This document shows, piece after piece, positions 23,130 through 33,340 of a DNA stretch of 64,000 nt. This stretch comes from Tachypleus tridentatus (lineage: Eukaryota > Arthropoda > Merostomata > Xiphosura > Limulidae): positions 25,114,063 to 25,178,062 of the forward strand of contig NC_134833.1 of the NCBI RefSeq assembly GCF_004210375.1, read 5' to 3'. Position 1 is the first letter of the stretch. Each line of letters starts with the position of its first letter. The notes beneath the pieces are model-generated. The model did no database searches. It saw only the letters and a list, made by a program, of their open reading frames with translations, and was not told the DNA's origin. A program made the translations under genes and the position numbers.

Positions 23130-24085
23130 ATTTTTAACGTTAGAAGTGATCTATTCCCTACAAATCTGTATTGCATAATTAAGATATTTCTATTATTATG
23201 TTAACTATATGTGTACTGTTTGCTTTGTGAAAAAAATAATTTCTTTTAGATTGTATTGATATGTGTTTGATATTTAACTATTTGCAGAAATAGTCAGAAG
23301 TAGAAAGTGCTAGAATTCTTTATAGTAGTCAAATACACGTTTGGGAAGGATATGTTGAGGATTAACTCGCATTCTTCGAGAACACAGTTTCATGTATCAC
23401 TGCTGACTCGTATCCTTGTGATGTTTTGTTACGTACAGCCGGCGAAACGAACAGCTTTAATATTAATATTTCACAGTATTCATATTGGAACGTCAAGAAG
23501 TATTAACATTTATGTTATTAAAGTACTTATTAAAGCGTTCATTTATTTGTTTCGTCCAGCTTTTGTATGTTATCAATCGTGTGAATTAAATTATTGAATT
23601 CACAGATCTCGGTCACAGTATAGGAGTTGTTATCGATCAAATTACTTATGGTATATAACCTAACTTTCTCATCTTTTCTGTATTCCACTTACGTATCACA
23701 TTAAAAATAAAAAGACTCTAAAACCACGTTCGAGCCAAGTCGTTTCTAACATGCGTGTCTTTATCGTGCTGTGTTAAGAATACTCAAATGTCTCTCTCAC
23801 GCATCTATACAGTACTTAAGCCATTTGTTGTTGTAGCCCCTTAAAGGACTGCGTATATTCGTTTTCGCAGATTTGTGTATGACGTAAACACTTATAAACA
23901 CAGTGCCAAAGGTTACTGTGACTGACATAAAACAGTGCTAACGCAACGCTTTTTTTTCATACTACGCAGTTGACCTCCTGAACGTAGTCTCGTGTTTACA
24001 CAAGGCTACAAGTCGTAGACTGATTCCGTACCTTGAGATTTCTAGAAAATCCCCATTTTCTGTCGTGGAAAGAATCTTTAAATCA
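23130..24085. other. Stretch without recognisable genes left of the GCLC relic
   Basis: No gene, RNA or repeat recognised. It is slightly less AT-rich than its neighbours. A 96-codon frame (23,307-23,597) has no recognisable features. Confidence 0.5.
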
Positions 24086-24089
24086 TTTC

Positions 24090-25290
24090 GTTAAACTAAG
24101 GACATTAGCTTGTCAACAGTTTTTATTTACATTTATAACCAGAATAAGAACAGAAATGACCCGTTCAAGTGGGGGAATGAGATTGAAGGACATGTAATAA
24201 AGTTGAATCACGAAGTTAAAACAGGGAGACTAAGCTTACTTGCTCCGAGGATCTTAATCACTTGAAAGAAAATAGTAAATCTCAGCTGGTTTGTGGACAG
24301 AAGAATGTCTTGAGTCGTTGTTAGAAAGCTGCCCAAGAGAACCGTATGGAGATGTTTTGGAGTGTTTTAGTGAGGTAGAAGAGAACATGAAAAAAAGAAG
24401 GAAAGAAGTGTTAGCAGCTTTAGAAGATGATGAAACTTACTTAACTGTAGGGATGTTTCCGCGGCTTGGTGTTCCGGTATTTACTGCACCGGTTTATAAG
24501 CTTACACCACATTCAGGTATCACTATGTCACTCTTTGTTCCCGATGAATTAATCTGTCAGAATCACCCAATGTATATTTTTATCAATTTTATTGATAAAA
24601 CAAGCCAGTATTAATACTCCAACATTTAAAGATAGAAACACATCTGACCCTTTCACTCAAAAACTAGAAGCACCTGGAGGTGATGATCAGTCAAGAGAGG
24701 AAGCTAAACCAAACCATGTTTATGAGGATTGTTCAGTGATTGGACAAGCCAGTTGTACCTTACAGACTATAATACAAGCCTCTTGTTTGGAAGATTCCAA
24801 GTTTATGCACGATCAGCTGTGTGTCTTAGGTCAAATAATGATGGCTTTAAGTGCATCTTCTCCAGTAAGAAGATGTTACCTCACAGACCATGACTGTCAT
24901 GGCAGGCAATGGCAGAAAGTTATGATGACCGAACAAGAAGAGAAATCAACCATCCCGAAACATTAGACTATAAAATTCTAACCATTCTAGTTGGGAATCG
25001 AACTTCTTATATTTCTCGTCAGGTGGAGTACACTTAAATGATTTACCCTTTGTTTATGATGAATTGTTTTATGAAGAACTTCGAGAGGAATAAATTCTGC
25101 GATAGCTCTTCAAGTGATGTGTGATCTTTTGAGGTCTCCAATAATGATAAGCTGAGAACAGTTGGAAGAAGATGAAAGTGGAATAAGCAATTCTCTCTCA
25201 CTTTTCCGTTTTTCAGCTCTCTCATTAAGAATCCCCGATTATCGTTTGTCGGCATTCTAGCGTGTTGAAATCAAAGCAATGGATTCAATC
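24090..25290 (+). pseudogene. GCLC: GCLC retropseudogene, 5' part (glutamate-cysteine ligase catalytic subunit)
   Basis: The parent enzyme joins glutamate and cysteine with ATP, the first step of glutathione synthesis in the cytosol. The translation follows the animal enzyme in order: KWGNEIEGHVIKLNHE (known KWGDEVEYMLVSFDHE), PYGDVLECFSEVEENM, KKRRKEVLAALEDDE, FPRLGVPVFTAP, SLFVPDE, PTFKDRNTSDPF, KPNHVYEDC, MMALSASSP, LTDHDCHGRQW (known SDIDCRW), FVYDELFYEELREE and a last trace RVEIKAMDS (known RVEFRPMEV). This covers roughly residues 30-360 of a ~640-residue protein with no intron-sized gaps, although animal GCLC genes are split into many exons. It is therefore a retrocopy. Several frameshifts, stops and poorly matching stretches make it non-functional. 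Confidence 0.88.
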
Positions 25291-25305
25291 ATAAAGTTGA
25301 TTCTT

Positions 25306-25770
25306 TCAACCCAGTAAATCAGGACACTGGAGAATACCTTTTTGAATCTGGTCAATAGTGGTTAATAGATCGTAGGTTATCTCTTCGTTCACCACCGAAT
25401 CTACTCTATACTTCTTGTGATTTCTGATGAACTGGCGGATCCATGCAGCTCCTGTCATGGTTTCTCCAGCATCACGTTGTTGTATAAGTTTAAGGTATCT
25501 ATCAAGCTCAGTAACAGTGTCGGAGCTGACCTTTTCACGAAGATAATCCTTTATCACTGGGACGATTCTGGAAACCCATTTTGGATCTATTTATTTTCTC
25601 ATTCACACTAATAAGCTTGCATTTCTTCTGGTCTTGTTCAAAACATTCACCTGCAGTTAAAGTGAGATCTTGAACATTCCAAAACTTCTGTTCATTGCCA
25701 CTATTCGTTCTGGGAAGTTATTTTCGTGTTTCTTTCCCATAGAGCAGCCAACTTCAAGGTTAAAAAGGTA
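25306..25770 (-). pseudogene. GCLC: GCLC retropseudogene, inverted 3' part
   Basis: Minus-strand continuation of the same relic: KKCKLISVNEIING, GFPGFVPVIKDYLREK, TELDRYLKLIQQRDAGE, MTGAAWIRQFIRNH and the C-terminal QCPDLLG, matching the enzyme's YLKLIKKRASGELMTVARWM...CPELLG end. Its last codons face the 5' part, leaving only ~15 bp between the two. Residues of about 365-450 are missing and the enzyme's short tail after LLG is not found. Typical LINE twin-priming inverts the 5' part and leaves the 3' part outermost; here the 3' end points inward, so a later inversion or a second event is more likely. The 84-codon C-terminal stretch is still open, so the copy may be fairly young. Confidence 0.88.
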
Positions 25771-26589
25771 AGTCTAGTGGAGGTGGGCAAACCTTTAATA
25801 CAGATTGAGAAAACCATACCAAAATATAACTTTTAATTACCTTAGTTGAAAATGTTGAAACTTCTTTATCTAATATGAACCAAGTCGTATAATTTTAAAT
25901 CAACGATGTGAAGTTATTTAAATTAAGAAGGCAAGATTACAGTGGTTATATTTATAAGAAATATAGAAAACAATTATTTAATTAATCATCTTTTAAAATC
26001 CCAAACACCATGTATAATAATGTTTAAAATTACAGCTAACAAAGATAAATTTATTTACATTTTGTTTCATTTCACAAACCTTGCACTGGCATTGATATAA
26101 ACTTTATATCACAGTAATTACACGAATTTGTTAATATTTTTTCTTTCTTTGAAGATAAAAAATACATAAACATTTTTGAACAATTCAATTTACGTTGTAT
26201 ATCACGATAATTAGGTTAATTATAAATAAAACCAAATCCAAAAATCTGTTCATTTTTGCTTTACACATGAATAAAACTTAGGATTTTTTACTCATTTAAA
26301 ACTAGGCTGAGAGTAATTTTTCTTCTTAGTTGTAAATAAATATGATCCCTGTAAAAGATGTGAGGATGTTCTAATTTTAACAAACTGCCATATAATAATG
26401 AAGTAAAGATTATGTTTCAGAAAGTGTTAGAATTATTGAGTAACACAAATTGATATCTAATAATGTGTAAAACATTCTAATGTGTAACATACATCTGTAT
26501 ATCTTAGATGTAATTGAAAAATAAAGGTTGAAGCTGGGGTGACATCGAACAAAACTTGGAGGCTGGACTGTTTGGTTGTCATTTGATTT

Positions 26590-26690
26590 AAAATGCTTGT
26601 TCGTTGTCTTAGCGTAAAACTAAACAATGGATTATCTTTGATATGTTCATTGTGAGCACTCGAGCCTTGGATTTTAAGATTCGGTAAAAA
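26590..26690. mobile_element. Decayed SINE fragment, C side
   Basis: Counterpart of 7,690-7,800: TCTTAGCGTAAAACTAAAC, AATGGATTATCTTTG, TTCATTGTGAGCACTCGAGC and TTGGATTTTAAG. It keeps slightly more of the expected SINE consensus (AGCGTAAAACTAAACAATGG) than the B-side copy. Shared position in both copies supports an insertion older than the segmental duplication. Confidence 0.35.
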
Positions 26691-27130
26691 ATCAAAATGA
26701 TTTCATAAAAATAGGATTTCGTGATAAGCAATATCTCTAATATTTTAGAATTATTAAAAGTACAATTCTTCCATCTAAAATGTAGCTTAGAGCGTACAAG
26801 TATTATCTCAGAAATATTTGTAACAAAAGTTAACGTTTGAGTTTTGTACTCACATGTTATTCAGGTTACAAACGTATTGAAGATAAGTTGAGTATTTTTC
26901 AACGCCTTTCATATGTATGGAAAACTGTTGAAGAACCATACAATACATGTGAGATAAAATATGTTATTGCTGCTTAATCGCTACTGGAGAATAACAAACC
27001 TCTATTTCATTTATTATCAAGGTTATGGGGATTAACTGAATGAACCTTGTCAGTGTAAAGTGAAAGAATAGAAACCAGATAGATTGCTACAAGACCTTGT
27101 GTTTCCACAAATGTCGGTGGTTTGTTGCTT

Positions 27131-27150
27131 CTCTGAAGTATATTAGCGAT
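27131..27150. other. Empty mariner target site in copy C
   Basis: The sequence reads ...CTCTGAAG-TA-TATTAG... where copies A and B read CTCTGAAGTA, then the mariner, then TATATTAT. Flanks on both sides align with A and B for hundreds of bases. This is a pre-insertion site with a single TA (27,139-27,140). It fixes the exact element ends and shows that the insertion came after the C versus A/B split and before the A/B duplication. Confidence 0.93.
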
Positions 27151-27855
27151 TTTTACTACATTTCGTTTGTGATATTTGAATTTTTTTCTCAATTGTAGAA
27201 AATGGTTGTTGAAAAATACAAACTTTGGTTATTAATTTCGGTGTTTCATACTACTTTTGTCAAGGAATGTATATATAGTTATACGGATACATGATTGATT
27301 GCATGAAAACCTTTACAAGCATTTTAACTAAAGGCAAAGAGAGAAAGATTCGACTAAAATTTTTTCGTGAGATCTTAAGTAAAACACCGAACATCAGTAC
27401 ACAACATTATGTATTCTTTAGAGCCCTTAGCGACCGTACTTTTACTTGAATTCGTATTATAAAACATGTAAATTTTCCACTTAAATTATAATAAATGTTC
27501 AAATGGAATAATGTTTTAATATAATTCATAAAATATGGATTTAATGAGATTTGTAGTAATCCAAAAATATTGTATGGTTTATTGAGGAAATCACAAACTG
27601 GAAGAACACATATTTGCATGACATCAGGCAAAACTTTACATTATTTTATAGTTCCAAGTCGTCGTTTTATGCTAAAAGTGACGTCATGGCTACGACATTT
27701 TTAGTGCTCGACCTCTTAAGCTCTTCGACGGTTTGTGATTGTCGTTCACTGTGTGAATATGTGTGTCCTGATATTCCCAGAACAAGATGATATTTCACTG
27801 GTTTAACTACAGTTCTTCATTTGATGCGCATGCATATTTCTCCTGCTGATTTTCA

Positions 27856-28882
27856 CGTGTTTCGGGATCTCGAGTGAGACGTGTAGTTATTGCCAGATCT
27901 GTTGTTTTTTGTAACATATAGATTTACAAAAACTATGACTGCAGGTTTCGACTTCTGCTCCCACTCTTCCCCTAGGACACACCTGCTTATGTTTCTTTTG
28001 TCTCTACCCCCTTTACAGATTTCTTATTGCTTTGTTTCTCGAGTTCTGTTTGACTCTGTGTGTTATCCAAGTCAGATTCTTGCTGTATGACAATTTTTGG
28101 CATCAGATTTTTTTTGAGGAATTTCAAGATTGAATGTTGTTCCATCTCTGACGGCTGTGAAGAAGTCTTAGCATCACATAGAAAAGCAGGATTTTCTATA
28201 CCATTCACAGTGTTTAATCTGGTTATATTACCATACTCAATTTTGGAATGAGCCTTATTACTTTGATTTGGGATGGTGGATTGTTCATTTTTTTGGGTGG
28301 GAAAGGAAACTTCAATATTTATTTTAGAAACTGTAGAGGGTTCGGTATCTTGTGCTTGAGAGATAGGTATTTTGTTCAGGAGATGGAGAAATTGGTCGTG
28401 ATTGAGATGACCCTCTGTAGGAGTTTGATGCCGACCGACGTCCAAGTCTTGAGCTCAGGAATAAATCTCCCAAAGGTTTTCCTCCAGTGGGTGTGACACT
28501 TTCTTTATCGCTCAAAGAAACTGACTGTGGTGTGACAAAACTTTCACTGAAGTCTAATCGTGAGCAAACGCAAGGTGGTTTAGAGCGACCCCTAAACCAT
28601 TTCCAGAGTCAATCGCAGCTTCGCTTTCATTGTTTAAGTCGTCACTTCCATCCACTGGAAATTGTTTGAAAGAAGATGTAGAAACTTGATGGCTTGTCCT
28701 ATACTTTTATAGTTCTATACTGTCGAAGCTGCACTTTCACTGTCGAAGTGATCACTCCCGTCCAGTGGAGATTGTTTGCAAGAAGGTGTAGAAAAGTGAT
28801 GCTTAGTCCTGTAATTCTGTCTAAATTGTTTCACTGTACTAAGATACTGACTTAGTTCCTGAATCACTACACTATCAAGCCT
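27856..28882 (-). pseudogene. 3'-terminal coding exon of the same unrecognised gene, diverged copy C
   Basis: The minus strand has a strong acceptor (nine T then CAG, AG at 28,884-28,883). It is followed in phase 0 by RLDSVVIQELSQYLSTVKQF, matching the exon start of A and B. Later conserved pieces are SRPISPSPEQNTYLSS, VSKINIEVSFPTQ, VNGIENPAFLCDAKT and PSEMEQHSILKFLKK. Two stops present in A and B are open here (CAT-CAC for CAT-TAG, and the SGNG region). C instead has its own breaks: one before the basic region, one near 28,555, and one caused by an internal ~110 bp duplication (28,615-28,795). Peptide similarity to A/B is higher than expected for neutral DNA of this divergence by eye, suggesting past selection. 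Confidence 0.6.
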
Positions 28883-30271
28883 CTGAAAAAAAAATACAGC
28901 GAGCCATTAATTATTGAACACTAGAAGGTTCACTTTAGAATTAATTACTGATCCTCACATTCTGTAGCTTTCTAAAGTAATTTTTATTGATCTGTGTAAT
29001 AATGTAAATTTGAAATTACATGGAACTTTCTAGTAATCATAAAATGAGAATGAGTTGTGTTACTAATAAGTGGAAACAACTTCTCTGAGAAAAGAATGAT
29101 AAACAAACGAATATAAGATAGGCAGTGGAAGACGGCCGAGTATGCAGTTTCTTAGCATAGATGCAAATAAACATAAGTGCAAACAATAAAATACTGTAAA
29201 ACGTAAAGCTATATTTACTAATGAATATTTCATTTCTCTTGACGAAACTTCTTGAGATAACTTGCTTATTTTGGGCGTGTTTATAAAATGTTTGTAAGCA
29301 GTGCTAAAACTGATTTTATTAATTACAAGCGAAATCTGTGAAGTTTTTTACTAATCCTTAAACACTTTTAATGAAGATTGTATCAACGTTTTAGTATAAT
29401 TTTGATTTGACAAAATTGTAAAACGAACAGAGACGTAAGAACTTTTGGAACGGTTGAAGGGAACACAAGAAAAATACCAAAATTCTAAGAGTAAAAATTT
29501 AATATACCTTAAATATTTTAGTATAAGTATGATCTTAGTTTTTAACTTAGAGCTTAACAAAGTTAATTGACGACTTTATTTATTCCATCATTTTACAAAA
29601 TTATTGAAAATTTGTTCATCAGTACTTTTTAAATGCACGCGTTGTTTTGATCACTATTGTTGTTTAGACGTATTGAAATTAGAAAGACATTTATTTGAGT
29701 TTGAGTTTAATTCTAAAATTGGCGAATTGACTTTTATGTTACGTATTGATGCATAATATTATATGTTAAGTGGTGACGTTTTACTTATATCTCAAGACTT
29801 GATATATTATCTACAAGACAAAGAGTCTTCATGCATTTCATATTATATATTAGTGTAAAATAATATTAACTGAGGTGGTTTTAAGTGACCAAAACTATGT
29901 AATTCAATACGTAAAATAGTTTTAAAATTAGTAACAAAACTCTGTTCGTAAATAAGGTAAACATTATAAAAATATACACCCATATGAAGCTCTGTGTTCA
30001 AACACGCAACAATATTGAAATTATAAATATATAAATATTAAATAAAATTTTCTAGTGGTTAATTTCAGAAAACATTACTTATATCAGTAGATCATATCGC
30101 ATAATATTTTAAAGGTTTATTCTGAATGTTAACCATCTGTCTTGATGAAATGCAGATCAGAAAGAAATTAAGAAATATCAATATATTTGATCAATTATTC
30201 AATTATTTTACATGAAAACGAAACTTTAAGACTAAGTGAGAGCTAGAATATTCTAATACTATTAATTATAC

Positions 30272-30443
30272 CTCACAGTTTGACAAAGCCTCTTTTCTCT
30301 TCTTTGCCTTTGACTTTGATTTACTTTTCATTTCCATCACTGCTTGTTGCTCTTTCTCAGGGTCGTCGTCACCAGATGGCGAAGCCAGCCGAATGAAATA
30401 GCTCTGCATATTCTGTTTAGCTTCTTTTAACTGACACCTCTCT
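30272..30443 (-). CDS. Putative internal exon of the same unrecognised gene (57 codons)
   Basis: On the minus strand, a TGGTCTCAG acceptor precedes an open stretch of 57 codons that begins ERCQLKEAKQNMQSYF, includes IRLASPSGDDDPEKEQQ and a lysine/serine-rich MEMKSKSKSKAKKRKE, and ends at a GAG/GTATAA donor (GT at 30,271-30,270). The exon ends in phase 0 and the next downstream candidate exon, at 28,882, starts in phase 0 in the conserved frame. That is what a real two-exon junction across a ~1.4 kb intron would look like. Composition is charged and helical, with no domain I can name. The corresponding ~300 bp are absent from copies A and B. No further upstream exon was found before the array, so the 5' part of the gene is missing or unrecognised. 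Confidence 0.5.
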
Positions 30444-31459
30444 CTGAGACCACAAAAATTTTAGCCCACTGTTAAATATTATTGACAATAATAATAATAA
30501 TAAATTATAATTAATTATATTTGTCATAAGATATTATGTTAGAAATATTATATTAAAGCAATATGTTATTGATTAAATCCATAAGGGATTTCCAGAAATC
30601 AGAATAGTGTGTAATAATGATATTTCTACCCCACTATATCCTCCATATTTATTGCGGCGTTTTGCTCATTGCATTTCTCCTGGTCGTGAATATGACAAAT
30701 TTAGTATTTTGAAATTCTATTATTATACACTTTTCTAATTTCTGAGACTTCCTGAGAAGTGTAATTAACTGCAATTACAACAAGTTCACACGTGCTAAAA
30801 TTATCATAAGCACTATTCATAAACACCAAAACTATTACAAATGTTCTCCGTGAATCTAACAACTATTATAGAAGATCTCTTCAAGCATGTTTACAAAAAC
30901 TATTGTAAACATATCCACAACAATGTTTGATCAGACTAAAAATTATAATAAAAGTTATAAGTTTTCTACTGATAAATTATAGTAAATATTTTCCACATCA
31001 ATATTTAATAATACAAGTAACTACTAAAGATTTTCTTTGCTACGCTATATATTGATATAAATAAGCATTATAAAATTATTCACAGCATATTTATTGATAT
31101 TAATCACAAATACACTCCATAATAGTATATTATTTCCAATAGCTATTATATATATTACTCTACCGTATATAGTGGTAATAATAAGTGTTATAAATGAAAA
31201 CGAAGAAAACATTTTTCAAATATTTGATGATTTTAATGTCACTAAAACATTTTAATTATCTGTATGCTATGTTTCTGAGTGCAAAAAAGATATTTTAACC
31301 ATTATTGTGTTATTACTAGACACCGTAAATGCATAATAACAAGATATACACATCTATATGGTGCTTTAATGACCACGATTGAAGCATGGCTCTATTGTAT
31401 CAGTTCTTTCTCTCTTTTGTCCAGTGTGTGAGTTGGGAAAATTCAATATTCATTTTTAT

Positions 31460-31945
31460 TGAAGACGTCACTTAGTTATTGCATCAAAGTATTCAGTGAA
31501 ATTTACCTGTTTGACAAATTTTCATTGAAACAGTTGTTGGTCATCTATCAACACGATGATAGATTTACACTGTTCCGGGACACTCACCAACTCGATGAAA
31601 CCTTATTTAAACTTTTCCAGCACTTTTTTATGCTTGATAATGCCTCATTCAGACTGTTTCGGGATATTTACCTGATTGGTGAAACTTCGTTCAAAATAAC
31701 TGTTTCAAGACACTTATGTACCTTATGAATCCTAGTTGAAACTGTTCCGAGATACTTTTATGGTTTATAGCGCCTCATTCACATTTTTCGGAAGCTTATC
31801 TACTTGGTGAAAGCTCATTGAAATTTTCCTGGAACATTATTCAGCTTGGTAAAACCTCGTTTAAAGTGTGTGAGGATAGTCGACAACTTGGGAAAAACTA
31901 ATTAAAACTCTCCATAACACTTACTTACTTAATACAATACACTTG
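31460..31945. repeat. Degenerate ~42 bp tandem repeat, copy C
   Basis: Ten or so units of 41-46 bp of the same family, colinear with copy B. An 89-codon reading frame (31,459-31,728) is produced by the repeat. Unit length and phase are conserved although individual bases are not, so the repeat array predates the duplication that made copy C. Confidence 0.8.
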
Positions 31946-32004
31946 GACAACAATTACACAATAGTGAAGAAAATTATTCCCCGTTCTGAATTACATAAGT
32001 TACA

Positions 32005-33340
32005 ATAGGTTGACCAAACTCCTCCCTATTCATGTCTGTATATCATTTCATTTTTTTCGTTTTTATAAATTCACGAGCACGAAGGACAAAAATATACATC
32101 ACTGAGTTTTGACAATTATTGTTCTTCATGATTTATTCTTCCAGTTTTCCACAAACACACAGACATATATATTTTATATTTACTTAAAGAATATTATGTT
32201 TGATTCTGCTCTAATATTTTTGACAAACACGTTATTTAACGCAGAGGTAGATACTTTGGAAATATGCGTCGCACTGCGCGAAATTTAAATCAATCGAACA
32301 GTGAACAAGTAGTTTTCTACAAAATTCACGATCTGTGTATACATTCTTTAAATATATTTTTGTTTACTTCACTCTAATTCTAAATCTAACATTAAAACTG
32401 ACACATTAAAGTATGCACCTGGATACACTTAAAAACAAACGCAATCAAGACAGACAAAATAAGCTTCTTGTTATTTTAACCAAAACAGTAAAATATATCG
32501 GTTTCCTTTTGTACGATAGTAAACATGAACAACCATTTATTTTTAGTCCTATTTTCTTTTTCTATTTCTTTAAAAATATCAATCTGAATAAGTAGGATGG
32601 TGAGGCAAAAGTAAGCGATATAGTAATACTTATTTCGTTTATCAGTGTTATGAGCTGAAGAACTTACGATAAGTAAGGCTATGGAAAGTATGTACAATGA
32701 GCGTTACTTTTTCAGAGTGCGGATATTAAACTACGCAAGTTTATTAATATATTAAATACAATACAAATCTTTACCACATATAACTACTGACAAAAACTTG
32801 TAATTTAACTGTCACTTAACTCTTTATATCAGACAAAAAATGTAATTAAGTTTTTATTCTTTTTAAGAGCATTAATTGTATAATTATATAATTAAACAAT
32901 GTTTTCAATTATCAGATGCTTTTGCGTATTATCTAAAATGTGAAGATGTGGTTGGAAGTTTTGTTTCATATAAAATTTTGTTGCTTTATTACAATAAAAA
33001 AAATATATTACAATTAAAAATATATATAATGACTTTGGTATTATTAGTTATAAAGAAAATTTCAATACTACTTTCGTTCATGACCAGTTTTACGTATGTA
33101 GAAAATTATTATTTTTTTTCTCGAAGTTCGACAGCTGTAAAGAATCTCTGCTTATACATTGCGTATAGAACGGTTTGGATCAAAATGTAAGAATAGTGGA
33201 TGGAAGACGAGCAAAACATCATTGAAGATTACATAAAATGATGTAGTTGTGATGAAATCTCTTACAGAAAGAGTTAAGTATCGTAGCTTCAATCAGGAAG
33301 GTAAGTCACTGAATATGTTAGAAAAACAAATACGTTATTT
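32005..33340. other. 1.3 kb segment present only between copy C and its right block
   Basis: Copies B and C align up to TACATAAGYTACAATA, and again from TAGTAATAAAGTTGAG. In B these are adjacent (13,560-13,590), but on the C side 1.3 kb lies between them. No terminal repeats or target duplication were evident. It contains AT-rich DNA, small unsupported reading frames and one splice-like start exon candidate near its right end (33,252-33,300). Confidence 0.75.
33252..33300 (+). other. Weak candidate first coding exon
   Basis: ATG followed by 16 codons (MKSLTERVKYRSFNQE) ends at a consensus donor AAG/GTAAGT at 33,301. No promoter, downstream exon or homolog was recognised, and a 49 bp open stretch with a donor can easily occur by chance. 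Confidence 0.15.

Larger units (their letters stand above)
25875..32005. repeat. Older segmental duplication copy C
   Basis: Diverged copy of about 7,110-13,570, colinear and in the same orientation, with many substitutions and indels. It begins just after the GCLC pseudogene and ends where a 1.3 kb insert interrupts similarity. It lacks the mariner element present in A and B (empty TA at 27,139-27,140). It contains a ~300 bp stretch with a coding-looking exon (30,272-30,443) absent from A and B, and a short AAT microsatellite near 30,487-30,505. Stretches 28,900-30,270 and 30,450-31,450 are otherwise AT-rich with nothing recognisable. Confidence 0.92.

Noticed and set aside
24090-25770. A functional GCLC gene split into exons
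   Set aside because: The pieces are contiguous, lack intron-like breaks, carry internal frame breaks, lack the middle of the protein and are in opposite orientations.
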